The notes under the pieces were generated by a model. It saw nothing but the letters and a program-made list of their open reading frames with translations, was not told the DNA's origin and ran no database searches. Source: Leptothrix discophora (GTDB taxonomy: Bacteria > Pseudomonadota > Gammaproteobacteria > Burkholderiales > Burkholderiaceae_C). Taken from it: DNA of 64,000 nt. The position numbers and the translations under genes were made by a program. Of this stretch, positions 9,763 through 20,214 are shown one piece after another. The stretch is from the NCBI RefSeq assembly GCF_030705305.1, contig NZ_JAUZEE010000007.1, positions 1-64,000 of the forward strand. Direction: 5' to 3'. Position 1 is the stretch's first letter; the number at the start of each line of letters is the position of its first letter.

Positions 9763-11058
9763 TCAGTCGTAGACCTCGGCGTCCGGGTCGGTGGCCTCCA
9801 GCTCGTAGCTGGCCGCCAGCATCGCCAGGCGGGCGATCACGCCGTACATGTAGAACCGGTTGGGCGCGCTCTGACCGGGCTTGGCGCCGACGCGCGGCAG
9901 GTGGTGGCTCTCCGCGAAGGCCAGCGGCACGAACTGGGCGCCGGGCGCGTTGAGGTTCTCGTCGATGCCGCGGTCGGCGTGGACGCGGTAGAAGCCGCCC
10001 ACGACGTAGCGGTCCATCATGTAGACGACGGGTTCGGCGACCGCGTCGTTCATCCGCTCGTAGGTCGGGACGCCTTCCTGGATGATGACTTCGGAGACCT
10101 CCTGGCCGTCCTTCACGACGCTCATCTTGTTTCGGGTGCGACGGTTCAGCTCGTCGAGTTCCTTCGGATCGCGCACGGTCATGATGCCCATGCCATAGGT
10201 CCCGTTGTCGGCCTTGACGATCACGAACGGCTTCTCGTTGATGCCGTATTCCTTGTACTTGCGGCGGATCTTGGCGATCAGCGCCTCGGCGTTCGACTTG
10301 ATGCACTCGATGCCGTCACCTTCGCCGAAGTTGACCTTGCCGCACTGCGTGTACATCGGGTTGATCAGCCACGGGTCCATGCCCAGCAGCTTGGCGAACT
10401 TCTTGGCCACTTCCTCGTAGGACTGGAAGTGGTTGGTCTTGCGCCGCACCGCCCAGCCGGCATGCAGCGGCGGCAGCAGGTACTGCTCGTGCAGGTCTTC
10501 GAGCATGCCGGGGATGCCCGCCGACAGGTCGTTGTTGAGCAGGATGGTGCAGGGATCGAAGCCCTTCAGGCCGAGGCGACGTTGGGTCCGCACCAGCGGC
10601 TCCATCAGGAGCTCGCTGCCGTCGGGCAGTGCCACCGGGGTCGGCTTGTCGATCGCCGGATCGAGCGTGCCGAGCCGCACATTCAGGCCGGCCAGCGTGA
10701 AGATCTCCTGCAGCCGCGCGACGTTCAGCAGGTAGAACGGGTTGCGCGTGTGCTTCTCGGGGATCAGCAGCAGGTTCTTGGCCTCGGGGCAGATCTTCTC
10801 GATCGCCGCCATGGCCGCCTGCACCGCCAGCGGCAGCATCTCGGGCGTCAGGTTGTTCCAGCCGCCCGGATAGAGGTTGGTGTCAACCGGTGCCAGCTTG
10901 AAGCCGGCGTTGCGCACGTCGACCGACGAGTAGAACGGTGGCGTGTGCTCCATCCACTCGAGGCGGAACCAGCGCTCGATCGCCGGCATCGACTCCAGGA
11001 TGCGGGCCTCCAGTTCGTTGATGGGGCCGTTGAGGGCGGTGACGAGGTGGGGAACCAT
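9763..11058 (-). CDS. gshA: Glutamate-cysteine ligase, ATP-grasp type
   Basis: Glutamate-cysteine ligase catalyses the first, ATP-dependent step of glutathione synthesis, in the cytosol. At 431 residues it matches the betaproteobacterial/Acidithiobacillus type of GshA, unrelated in sequence to E. coli GshA. Recognisable stretches are FYSSVDVRNAGFKLAPVDTN, NLYPGGWNNL, KADNGTYGMGIMTV (nucleotide-binding-like) and VVYMMDRYVVGGFYRVHADR. Start: ATG with AGGA about 12 nt upstream. A TAGAAT hexamer lies about 35 nt before the start (plus-strand ATTCTA 11093-11098) without a clear -35. It is single-gene, flanked by terminators on both sides; gshB is not in the window. Confidence 0.93.
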   Translation of the reverse strand: MVPHLVTALNGPINELEARILESMPAIERWFRLEWMEHTPPFYSSVDVRNAGFKLAPVDTNLYPGGWNNLTPEMLPLAVQAAMAAIEKICPEAKNLLLIPEKHTRNPFYLLNVARLQEIFTLAGLNVRLGTLDPAIDKPTPVALPDGSELLMEPLVRTQRRLGLKGFDPCTILLNNDLSAGIPGMLEDLHEQYLLPPLHAGWAVRRKTNHFQSYEEVAKKFAKLLGMDPWLINPMYTQCGKVNFGEGDGIECIKSNAEALIAKIRRKYKEYGINEKPFVIVKADNGTYGMGIMTVRDPKELDELNRRTRNKMSVVKDGQEVSEVIIQEGVPTYERMNDAVAEPVVYMMDRYVVGGFYRVHADRGIDENLNAPGAQFVPLAFAESHHLPRVGAKPGQSAPNRFYMYGVIARLAMLAASYELEATDPDAEVYD

Positions 11059-11132
11059 GCGCGTGTCCTGGCGTAGCCGGCGGGTGGAATCGATTCTAAG
11101 GATCGACGCATCTGGGGTCGTCGCGCCAAATG

Positions 11133-11157
11133 AAAAGGGGCCGCCAGCGGCGACCCC
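11133..11157 (-). terminator. Terminator of glnK-amtB
   Basis: A nine-pair stem (11137-11145 with 11149-11157, loop AGC, one G-T wobble) is followed by TTTT on the minus strand (11136-11133), just past the amtB stop. Confidence 0.8.
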
Positions 11158-11184
11158 TCGATTCAGGCCGGAATCCGGCTCAGA

Positions 11185-12678
11185 TCACTTGTGATACGCG
11201 GTCTCGCCGTGCGAGCTGATGTCCAGGCCCTCGCGCTCTTCCTCTTCGGTCACGCGCAGGCCGATCACCAGGTCGACGATCTTGTAGGCGATCACCGACA
11301 CCACGCCGGAGACGACGATGGTCAGCAGCACGGCCTTGGCCTGGATCCACACCTGCGAGGCGATCGAGTAGGCGTCCGGGGCGACCATGCCCACGGTGAC
11401 CCAGTCGGCGACGGCGCTCGGGCCGCCCAGGTTCGGCGAGTTGAAGACACCGGTCAGCAGGGCTCCCAGGATGCCGCCGACGCCGTGCACGCCGAACACG
11501 TCGAGCGAGTCGTCCGCGCCGAGCATCTTCTTCAGGCCGTTGACGCCCCACAGGCAGGCGAAGCCGGCGATGAAGCCGATCAGGATGCCGCCCAGGATGC
11601 CGACGTTGCCGGCGGCCGGGGTGATGGCGACCAGGCCGGCGACTGCACCGGAGGCAGCGCCCAGCATCGAGGCCTTGCCCTTCATCAGGGCCTCGCCGAT
11701 GCACCAGGCCAGCACGGCCGCCGCGGTGGCGAACAGCGTGTTGACGAAGGCCAGGCCGGCGTAGCCGTTGGCTTCCAGTGCCGAGCCGGCATTGAAGCCG
11801 AACCAGCCCACCCACAGCAGCGAGGCACCGACCATCGTCAGCGTCAGCGAGTGCGGCGTGAAGGCTTCCTTGCCGTAGCCGACGCGCTTGCCAACCATGA
11901 AGGCGCCGACCAGGCCAGCGACCGCGGCGTTGATGTGCACGACGGTGCCGCCGGCGAAGTCCAGGGCGCCCATCTGCCAGATGTAGCCGGCCTTGCCGTT
12001 CATCGCGTCGACGACGTCAGCCGAGGCGTAGGCATCCGGGCCCATCCAGAACCACACCATGTGTGCGACCGGGATGTAGCTGAAGGTGAACCACAGCGCG
12101 GTGAACAGCAGCACGGCCGAGAACTTGATGCGCTCGGCGAAGGCACCGACGATCAGGCAGCAGGTGATGCCCGCGAACGTGGCCTGGAAGGCCGCAAACA
12201 CGATCTCGGGGATGTAGACGCCCTTGCTGAAGGTGGCAGCCGGTGCGAAGGTGCCCGCGACGTTGTCCCAGACGCCCTTCAGGAACAGCCGGTCGAAGCT
12301 GCCGAAGAAGGCGTTGCCCTCGGTGAAGGCCAGGCTGTAGCCGTAGATGGCCCACAGCACCAGGATCATCGAGAACGTGACCATCACCTGCATCAGCACG
12401 GACAGCATGTTCTTGGCGCGCACCAAGCCGCCGTAGAACAGTGCCAGGCCAGGCACCGTCATCATGATGACGAGCAGCGTGGACAGCAGCATCCAGGCGG
12501 TGTCGCCCTTGTTGGGCACCGGTGCGGCGACTGCGGAAGCGGCCTCGGCCACGGCAGAGGCGGCCTCGACAACGGCAGAAGCGGCCGCAGCCGGTTCAGA
12601 AGCAGCCTGGGCGAACGCAGCGCCGGTGGATCCCAGCACCGCCAAGCCCAGAGCCAGGGTGGCAAGCAGTTTTTTCAT
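11185..12678 (-). CDS. amtB: Ammonium transporter AmtB with signal peptide
   Basis: Inner-membrane ammonium channel, 497 residues. A cleavable signal peptide (about 1-24, ending GAAFAQ) precedes a low-complexity Ala/Glu/Val segment (about 25-57) with two near-identical units, then about eleven transmembrane helices. The pore twin histidines are H248 (GGTVVHINAAVAGLVGA) and H398 (FGVHGVGGILGAL). The cytosolic tail ends EEEEREGLDISSHGETAYHK. It lies 23 bp after glnK, whose product blocks the channel when ammonium is plentiful. It should be induced by nitrogen limitation through the sigma-54 promoter ahead of glnK. Confidence 0.96.
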   Translation of the reverse strand: MKKLLATLALGLAVLGSTGAAFAQAASEPAAAASAVVEAASAVAEAASAVAAPVPNKGDTAWMLLSTLLVIMMTVPGLALFYGGLVRAKNMLSVLMQVMVTFSMILVLWAIYGYSLAFTEGNAFFGSFDRLFLKGVWDNVAGTFAPAATFSKGVYIPEIVFAAFQATFAGITCCLIVGAFAERIKFSAVLLFTALWFTFSYIPVAHMVWFWMGPDAYASADVVDAMNGKAGYIWQMGALDFAGGTVVHINAAVAGLVGAFMVGKRVGYGKEAFTPHSLTLTMVGASLLWVGWFGFNAGSALEANGYAGLAFVNTLFATAAAVLAWCIGEALMKGKASMLGAASGAVAGLVAITPAAGNVGILGGILIGFIAGFACLWGVNGLKKMLGADDSLDVFGVHGVGGILGALLTGVFNSPNLGGPSAVADWVTVGMVAPDAYSIASQVWIQAKAVLLTIVVSGVVSVIAYKIVDLVIGLRVTEEEEREGLDISSHGETAYHK

Positions 12679-12701
12679 GGTTTTTCTCGGGGTGAGGGAA
12701 A

Positions 12702-14842
<2,141 letters not shown>

Positions 14843-14909
14843 GCCCGTCCCAGGCGGCGGCTGCGGCACACTGCGGGCCGCCTTCAAGTTGCCGACGCCG
14901 CTCACCGCC

Positions 14910-15752
14910 ATGCCCGCCCGCCTTCACGTCGACGCCCCGCTGCAAGCCGGCCTCGAATTCGACCTGCCCGCCGGCGCCGCACGCCATGTCCAGGTCCTGC
15001 GCCACCAGCCCGGTGACCTGCTGATCCTGTTCAACGGCCAGGGCGGCGAGTGGCAGGCCCGGGTCGTCCGGATGGGCCGCAGCGACGTGCGCGTGCAGGT
15101 CGGCGAGCACGACCCGGTCGAGCGCGAGCTGCCGCTGGCGGTGACGCTGGCCGCGGTCATGCCGGCCAATGACCGGTTCGACTGGCTGATCGAGAAGGCG
15201 ACCGAGCTGGGTGCGGCCGTGATCGAGCCGCTGATGAGCGAGCGCTCGGTGCTGCGCCTGAACGCCGAGCGAGCCGACAAGAAGCGCGCCCACTGGCAGG
15301 CCATCGCGGTGGCCGCCGCCGAGCAGTGCGGACGCACCCGCGTGCCGCACATCGCGGCGCCGCGCACGCTGGCGGCCGCACTGGCCGGCCCCGACGGTGG
15401 CCCCGACACGGTGACCACCCTGGCGCTGAGCCTGTCCGAGGCCCGCCCGCTGGCCGAACGCCTGGCGCAGGCGCGCGCACGTGCCCCGTCGCCGCTGCCC
15501 GCGCTGCGCCTCTACAGCGGCCCGGAGGGCGGCTTCAGCCCCGCCGAGGAAGACGCGCTGCGCCGCGCCGGCGCCTTGCCCACGACGCTCGGACCGCGCG
15601 TGCTGCGTGCCGAGACCGCGCCGCTGGCCGCACTGGGTTACATCGGGCTCACAGCCGGTCTGGGCGACTTAGCCGACTGCGGCGATCCGGCAACACCCCC
15701 AAAAGCGGGTGTCGGGTTCTCCCGAAGACCTGAACGCCTGCTGCGCGCCTGA
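14910..15752 (+). CDS. rsmE: 16S rRNA m3U1498 methyltransferase
   Basis: RsmE methylates N3 of U1498 in 16S rRNA using SAM, in the cytosol. From the ATG at 14910 the protein is 280 residues. The N-terminal PUA-like part reads HVQVLRHQPGDLLILFNGQG; the SPOUT knot includes FDWLIEKATELGAAVIEPLM, AAAEQCGRTRVP and LYSGPEGGFSPAEED. The usual family end (LGYIGLTAGLGDL) is followed by about 26 extra residues rich in Pro and Arg, so the stop may lie later than in relatives. It follows comM on the same strand. Confidence 0.93.
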   Translation: MPARLHVDAPLQAGLEFDLPAGAARHVQVLRHQPGDLLILFNGQGGEWQARVVRMGRSDVRVQVGEHDPVERELPLAVTLAAVMPANDRFDWLIEKATELGAAVIEPLMSERSVLRLNAERADKKRAHWQAIAVAAAEQCGRTRVPHIAAPRTLAAALAGPDGGPDTVTTLALSLSEARPLAERLAQARARAPSPLPALRLYSGPEGGFSPAEEDALRRAGALPTTLGPRVLRAETAPLAALGYIGLTAGLGDLADCGDPATPPKAGVGFSRRPERLLRA

Positions 15753-15830
15753 AGACGGTGACGCCCTCGCGCCACCGAGACGGATCGCACGACCGTTCGT
15801 GACGCTGCATCCGGTCATGCTGAATGCGCA

Positions 15831-15849
15831 TGTAATCGCTTTGTAATCG
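15831..15849 (+). repeat. Direct repeat of TGTAATCG upstream of pckG
   Basis: TGTAATCG occurs at 15831-15838 and 15842-15849, one helical turn apart, about 95-113 bp before the pckG start. It may be a binding site for a regulator of pckG. Nothing else is obvious in the 191-bp gap. Confidence 0.3.
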
Positions 15850-15943
15850 GCTGGGCGGAAGCTCAAACTGGTTTTGGGGGCATCCCGAGAGCACCGCAAC
15901 GCGGCGCTGTCGAGATGCCTTTTTCAACCTTGGAGCCTGTCCG

Positions 15944-17830
15944 ATGAACCATCCCGCCATGGTCGGCGTGAGCGTGAATGCGCCCGCCCACGTCAAGAAC
16001 GCCCAGCTGATTGCCTGGGTCTCCGAGATCGCCGCGCTGACACAACCGGCCGCGATCCACTGGTGCGACGGCTCGCAGGACGAGTACGACCGCCTCTGCC
16101 AGAAGCTGGTCGACGCCGGTACCTTCCGCAAGCTCGATCCGGTCAAGCGCCCGAACAGCTTCCTGGCCTGCTCCGACCCGAGCGACGTCGCCCGCGTCGA
16201 GGACCGCACCTACATCTGCTCGCAGCAGAAGGAACATGCCGGCCCGACCAACAACTGGATGGCCCCGTCCGAGATGCGCGCGCTGCTTCAGACCGGCGCG
16301 GCCGACGGCACGCCGGCGCTGTTCGCCGGCTCGATGCGTGGCCGCACGATGTACGTGGTGCCCTTCTCGATGGGCCCGCTGGGTTCGCCGATCGCGCACA
16401 TCGGCATCGAGCTGTCCGACAGCCCCTACGTGGCCGTCAACATGCGGATCATGACCCGCATGGGCAAGGCGGTGTACGACGTGCTGGGCGTGGACGGCGA
16501 GTTCGTGCCCTGCGTGCACACCGTCGGCGCGCCGCTGACGGCCGGCCAGGACGACGTCGCCTGGCCCTGCAACAAGACCAAGTACATCGTCCACTACCCC
16601 GAGACGCGCGAGATCTGGTCCTACGGCTCGGGCTACGGCGGCAACGCGCTGCTGGGCAAGAAGTGCTTCGCGCTGCGCATCGCCTCGACCATGGGCCGTG
16701 ACCAGGGCTGGCTGGCCGAGCACATGCTCGTGCTGGGCGTGACCTCGCCGGAAGGCCGCAAGAGCCACGTCGCCGCCGCCTTCCCGAGCGCCTGCGGCAA
16801 GACCAACTTCGCGATGCTGATCCCGCCGGCCGCGCTGGGCGACTGGAAGGTCACCACCATCGGCGACGACATCGCCTGGATCAAGCCGGGCGCCGACGGC
16901 CGCCTCTACGCGATCAACCCGGAAGCCGGCTACTTCGGTGTCGCCCCTGGCACCAACCACCAGACCAACCCGAACTGCATGGCCTCGCTGGACCGCGACG
17001 TCATCTTCACCAACGTCGCGCTGACCGACGACGGCGACGTCTGGTGGGAAGGCATGACCGACACCCCGCCGGCCCACCTGATCGACTGGCAGGGCAAGGA
17101 CTGGACGCCCGAGACCGCGCGACTGCCCGACGGCAAGCTGCGTCCGGCCGCGCACCCGAACGCGCGCTTCACGGTCGCCGCGACCAACAACCCGGCGCTG
17201 GACCCGGAGTGGGACAACCCGGCTGGCGTGGCGATCGACGCCTTCATCTTCGGCGGCCGCCGCTCGACCACCGTGCCGCTGGTGACCGAGGCCCGCGACT
17301 GGACCGAGGGTGTCTACATGGCCGCGACCATGGGCTCCGAGACCACCGCCGCCGCCGCCGGACAGCAGGGCGTGGTGCGCCGCGATCCGTTCGCGATGCT
17401 GCCCTTCATGGGCTACAACATGTCGGACTACTTCCAGCACTGGCTGGACCTGGGCGCGAAGCTGCAGGGCCAGGGCACGAAGCTGCCGGCGATCTTCTGC
17501 GTCAACTGGTTCCGCAAGGGCGCGAACGGCAAGTTCGTCTGGCCCGGCTACGGCGACAACATGCGCGTGCTCAAGTGGATGCTGGGCCGCCTCGACGGCA
17601 GCGCCGCCGGCACCGAGAACGCCTTCGGCGTCAGCCCGGGCTACGCAGACCTGGACTGGTCCGGCCTGGACTTCAGCGCCGAGCAGTTCCAGAGCGTCAT
17701 CGGCATCGACCGCGCCGCCTGGCAGCAGGAGATGACGCTGCACGGCGAGCTGTTCCAGCAGCTGGCCCATCACCTGCCGCAAGCCCTGCGCGACACCAAG
17801 GCCGCCATCGAGGCGCGCCTGGAGCGCTGA
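15944..17830 (+). CDS. pckG: Phosphoenolpyruvate carboxykinase (GTP)
   Basis: GTP-dependent PEP carboxykinase converts oxaloacetate to PEP and CO2 in gluconeogenesis (cytosol). The 628 residues are the normal length. The GTP/metal-binding P-loop with the reactive cysteine, [16 protein letters not shown], starts near 280. Other family blocks are [14 protein letters not shown]-like N-terminal [40 protein letters not shown] and [24 protein letters not shown] lies eight bases before the ATG. It is transcribed alone, ended by a 21-bp stem, and its upstream region holds a short direct repeat that may be regulatory. Confidence 0.96.
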   Translation: MNHPAMVGVSVNAPAHVKNAQLIAWVSEIAALTQPAAIHWCDGSQDEYDRLCQKLVDAGTFRKLDPVKRPNSFLACSDPSDVARVEDRTYICSQQKEHAGPTNNWMAPSEMRALLQTGAADGTPALFAGSMRGRTMYVVPFSMGPLGSPIAHIGIELSDSPYVAVNMRIMTRMGKAVYDVLGVDGEFVPCVHTVGAPLTAGQDDVAWPCNKTKYIVHYPETREIWSYGSGYGGNALLGKKCFALRIASTMGRDQGWLAEHMLVLGVTSPEGRKSHVAAAFPSACGKTNFAMLIPPAALGDWKVTTIGDDIAWIKPGADGRLYAINPEAGYFGVAPGTNHQTNPNCMASLDRDVIFTNVALTDDGDVWWEGMTDTPPAHLIDWQGKDWTPETARLPDGKLRPAAHPNARFTVAATNNPALDPEWDNPAGVAIDAFIFGGRRSTTVPLVTEARDWTEGVYMAATMGSETTAAAAGQQGVVRRDPFAMLPFMGYNMSDYFQHWLDLGAKLQGQGTKLPAIFCVNWFRKGANGKFVWPGYGDNMRVLKWMLGRLDGSAAGTENAFGVSPGYADLDWSGLDFSAEQFQSVIGIDRAAWQQEMTLHGELFQQLAHHLPQALRDTKAAIEARLER

Positions 17831-17869
17831 CCCGGTCGGCTCGGGGGATGGTGGCCTGGGCCACCGTCG

Positions 17870-17916
17870 CCGGAAACGACGAAGCCCGCCGAGTTGGCGG
17901 GCTTCGTCGTTTCCGG
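17870..17916. terminator. Long perfect hairpin between pckG and the small-protein gene
   Basis: A perfect 21-bp inverted repeat (17870-17890 with 17896-17916, loop GAGTT) lies between two convergent genes. The arms carry AAA/TTT near the stem base, but no long T-run follows on either strand. It probably ends transcription from both sides. Confidence 0.7.
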
Positions 17917-17993
17917 GCAGCGATCGCGTGGGGTGTTGCGTCGTGCCCGTCAGGCCGTTCATCGACCGGCGGTGGTGCGCCGGCCGGTGACGA

Positions 17994-18227
17994 TCAGTTC
18001 ATGTGGCGACGGGCGATCGCACGCAGGTCGGCGGCGTAGGACGGCTGGGTCGCCTCGTACTGCTCGGCCCAGGCCAGCAGTTCCTGCGCGGTGCGCGGCT
18101 CACGCTGGGAGCCCTCGGCCAGCCAGGTGGCGACGGCCGAGGCAGCGCGGGAAGTCCAGCCCGCCACGCGTGCGATCAGCACGTCGATGGGCGAGGCATG
18201 GTGGAAGGTCATCGTGTGAGCGGTCAT
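17994..18227 (-). CDS. Small protein of unknown function, paralogue A
   Basis: A 77-residue protein from the ATG at 18227, with an AGGAG ribosome-binding site seven bases upstream. I do not recognise the family by name. It starts MTAHTMTFHHASPIDVLIAR and ends with a conserved helical block, EPRTAQELLAWAEQYEATQP then SYAADLRAIARRHMN. The middle (GWTSRAASAVATWLAEGSQR) could form an amphipathic helix. No signal peptide, cysteines or metal motif is seen. It is a clear paralogue of the protein at 18386-18622, same strand, 158 bp downstream, and probably arose by tandem duplication. Function unknown. Confidence 0.75.
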   Translation of the reverse strand: MTAHTMTFHHASPIDVLIARVAGWTSRAASAVATWLAEGSQREPRTAQELLAWAEQYEATQPSYAADLRAIARRHMN

Positions 18228-18385
18228 GGATAGCTCCTGGATACGGTGTGTGTGAGGTACGGATCGGTCGGAATCGGGACGGCGGCAACGGGTGTGCGCG
18301 GGAACATCCACTCGGCTTCAACGGGGAGGCGTGACCAGGTCTTCCTGGCACGCCCCGCGCTGCACCCGGGGCCGTCGTCTCGGAT

Positions 18386-18622
18386 TCACTGGCCGAGGTG
18401 GCGCTGAGCTGCGGCGCGCAGGTCAGCGGCGTAGGAAGGCTGGGTCGCTTCGTACTGGTCAGCCCAGTCGAGCAGTTCCTGCGCCGTGCGCGGCTCGGCC
18501 GCAGCGTCGGTCGCGAACAGGTTCGCCACCGAACGCAGGGCGTTGCCGACCGCTGCGCCTGCCTGCGCCATCAGGGCGTCAAAGGCGTTCACGTGCTGGA
18601 AGGTCATGGTGGTCACGGTCAT
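18386..18622 (-). CDS. Small protein of unknown function, paralogue B
   Basis: A 78-residue protein with a strong AAGGAG ribosome-binding site six bases before its ATG. It shares with paralogue A the N-terminus MTxxTMTFxH and a nearly identical C-terminal block EPRTAQELLDWADQYEATQP followed by SYAADLRAAAQRHLGQ; the middle 25 residues differ. No catalytic motif is visible. It lies divergent to a LysR regulator, and its promoter region holds two copies of a ten-base palindrome, so expression is probably tightly controlled. A soluble helical, perhaps oligomeric, protein seems likely, but that is a guess. Confidence 0.8.
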   Translation of the reverse strand: MTVTTMTFQHVNAFDALMAQAGAAVGNALRSVANLFATDAAAEPRTAQELLDWADQYEATQPSYAADLRAAAQRHLGQ

Positions 18623-18641
18623 TTCTAACTCCTTGGATCTA

Positions 18642-18692
18642 GGGTTTACCCCAGTGCTTCGCAGTCTAGGGTAAACCCGTGTTATGCGCCAA
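18642..18692 (-). promoter_or_regulatory. Candidate promoter with two operator palindromes for the small-protein genes
   Basis: On the minus strand TTGGCG (18692-18687) and TAGACT (18668-18663) are 18 bp apart, a fair sigma-70 promoter. GGGTWWACCC occurs twice, at 18669-18678 between these hexamers and at 18642-18651 just after the expected start, 27 bp apart. Both are preceded on the plus strand by TCTA. This is the layout of a repressor-controlled promoter. Confidence 0.5.
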
Positions 18693-18701
18693 GCAGCATT
18701 T

Positions 18702-18720
18702 GTGAATCACCATCATTCAC
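18702..18720. promoter_or_regulatory. GTGAAT-N7-ATTCAC inverted repeat upstream of the LysR gene
   Basis: A perfect six-base inverted repeat with AT-rich arms lies 36 bp before the regulator start. Position and shape fit a LysR-type autoregulatory or divergent-control site. Confidence 0.4.
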
Positions 18721-18755
18721 GTTGTTTATGATTGCAGGCCGTTCCAGGGGCCGCC

Positions 18756-19691
18756 ATGAACTTCCGCACACTCGACCTGAACCTGCTGCGCGTGTTCGAC
18801 ACGGTGATGGCCGAACGCAACCTGACGCGCGCCGCCGAGCAGCTCGCGATGACGCAGCCGGCCGTGAGCAATGCCCTGCGCCGGCTGCGCGACAGCGTCG
18901 GCGAGACGCTCTTCACCCGCAGCGCCTACGGCGTCAAGCCGACGGCGCGGGCCGAGGCGCTGTGGCCGACGGTGCAGCAGGCGCTGACGCTGCTGCGCGA
19001 GAACCTCGATCCGAGCCACTACGACCCGCAGGAGCAAGGCCACGAGTTCCTGCTGGCCATGGCCGACGCGACCGCTGCGCTGATCCTGCCGCCGCTGCTG
19101 CGCCAGCTGCAGGACGGCCAGGCCCGCGCGGGCCTGCGGGTCCAGCCGCTGGCCACGCGCGATCCGAGCGAACTGCTGGAGCAAGGCGATGCCGACATCG
19201 CCATCGGCCACTTCCCGGAGGTCGTCGCGCGCCAGTCCGGCCTGGGGCTGCAGGCGCCGATCCTGCACCGCGAGCTCTACCTGAGCGAGTACGTCTGCGT
19301 GATGCGGCGCGGCCATCCGCTGGCCGAGGTCGAGCTGACGCTGGACAACTACTGCGCCGCGCAGCACCTGCTGGTGAGCTTCTCCGGCCGCGGCCAGGGC
19401 CTGATCGACGAGGCGCTCGCCGCCGTGCAGCGCCAGCGCCAGCGGGTGCTGACGGTCAACCAGTTCTTCACCGCCGGCCGGGTGGTGGCCGAGACCGACC
19501 TGCTGACCGTGCTGCCCAAGGCCTTCCTGCCGGTGACGGGCTCGCAGGGCGAGCTGGTGGTGCGGGCCTTGCCGCTGCCGCTGGCCGCCCTGCACGTCCA
19601 CATGCTGTGGCATCGGCGGCTGGACCGGCATCCGGCCCAGCAGTGGCTGCGCGACCAGATCCTGACGGTGGTGACGCACACGCCGGCCTGA
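18756..19691 (+). CDS. LysR family transcriptional regulator
   Basis: LysR-type regulator, 311 residues from the ATG at 18756 (MNFRTLDLNLLRVFDTVMAE). The winged helix-turn-helix covers about 1-60 (NLTRAAEQLAMTQPAVSNAL, RRLRDSVGETLFTRSAYGVK). An effector-binding domain follows (about 90-300), with DADIAIGHFPEVVARQSGLG and the late conserved VVAETDLLTVLPKAF. A TTG eight codons upstream is a less likely start. It is divergent from the two small-protein genes and may control them; ligand unknown. The FRTLDLNLL start resembles the NodD/LinR-like branch. Confidence 0.93.
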   Translation: MNFRTLDLNLLRVFDTVMAERNLTRAAEQLAMTQPAVSNALRRLRDSVGETLFTRSAYGVKPTARAEALWPTVQQALTLLRENLDPSHYDPQEQGHEFLLAMADATAALILPPLLRQLQDGQARAGLRVQPLATRDPSELLEQGDADIAIGHFPEVVARQSGLGLQAPILHRELYLSEYVCVMRRGHPLAEVELTLDNYCAAQHLLVSFSGRGQGLIDEALAAVQRQRQRVLTVNQFFTAGRVVAETDLLTVLPKAFLPVTGSQGELVVRALPLPLAALHVHMLWHRRLDRHPAQQWLRDQILTVVTHTPA

Positions 19692-19725
19692 GCGGCGCGA
19701 CCGGGTTCAGGCGCGGTCGATGGCC

Positions 19726-20214
19726 TCAGGCCGCTTCGGCCGGGTCCGCGTAGGGATCGGGAAAACCGAGCGCGGCCAGCACCTCGCGCTCGCGCGCTTC
19801 CATGTGCTCGGCCTCGGCCTCGTCGTCCTCGTGGTCGTAGCCCTGCGCGTGCAGCGTGCCGTGCACCAGCAGGTGGGCGTAGTGGGCCAGCAGCGGCTTG
19901 CCGGCGGCCTGCGCCTCGGACTCGACCACCGGCGCGCACAGCACCAGGTCGGCGCTGACCACCGGCTCCTGGGTGTAGTCGAAGGTCAGCACGTTGGTGG
20001 CGTAGGCCTTGCCGCGGTATTCGGTGTTCAGGCTCAGGCCCTCGTCGGCATCGACGATGCGGACCGTGATCTCGCCGGGCGCCTCCAGCGCGGCGCGGAT
20101 CCAGCGCTGCACCAGGTGGCGCTTGAGCACCTCGCGGTGGCGCGGATCGGCGAACTGCAGCGACAGCGACAACGTCGGCGCGGCCGCTCGACGGGTGGTG
20201 CGCTCAGCGGCCAT
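19726..20214 (-). CDS. ybeY: Endoribonuclease YbeY (16S rRNA maturation)
   Basis: Metal-dependent single-strand endoribonuclease used in 16S rRNA 3'-end maturation and ribosome quality control. From the ATG at 20214 it has 162 residues. The zinc-binding signature is intact: [14 protein letters not shown] (three His). Upstream core: [20 protein letters not shown]. It overlaps the 3' end of phoH by 11 bp, the classic phoH-ybeY pairing. The frame is open upstream inside phoH, but that part is not YbeY-like. Confidence 0.95.
   Translation of the reverse strand: MAAERTTRRAAAPTLSLSLQFADPRHREVLKRHLVQRWIRAALEAPGEITVRIVDADEGLSLNTEYRGKAYATNVLTFDYTQEPVVSADLVLCAPVVESEAQAAGKPLLAHYAHLLVHGTLHAQGYDHEDDEAEAEHMEAREREVLAALGFPDPYADPAEAA

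Noticed and set aside
15863-17962. 699-codon minus-strand frame opposite pckG
   Set aside because: PckG is unambiguous on the plus strand; the antisense frame is compositionally a shadow and runs through the terminator hairpin.
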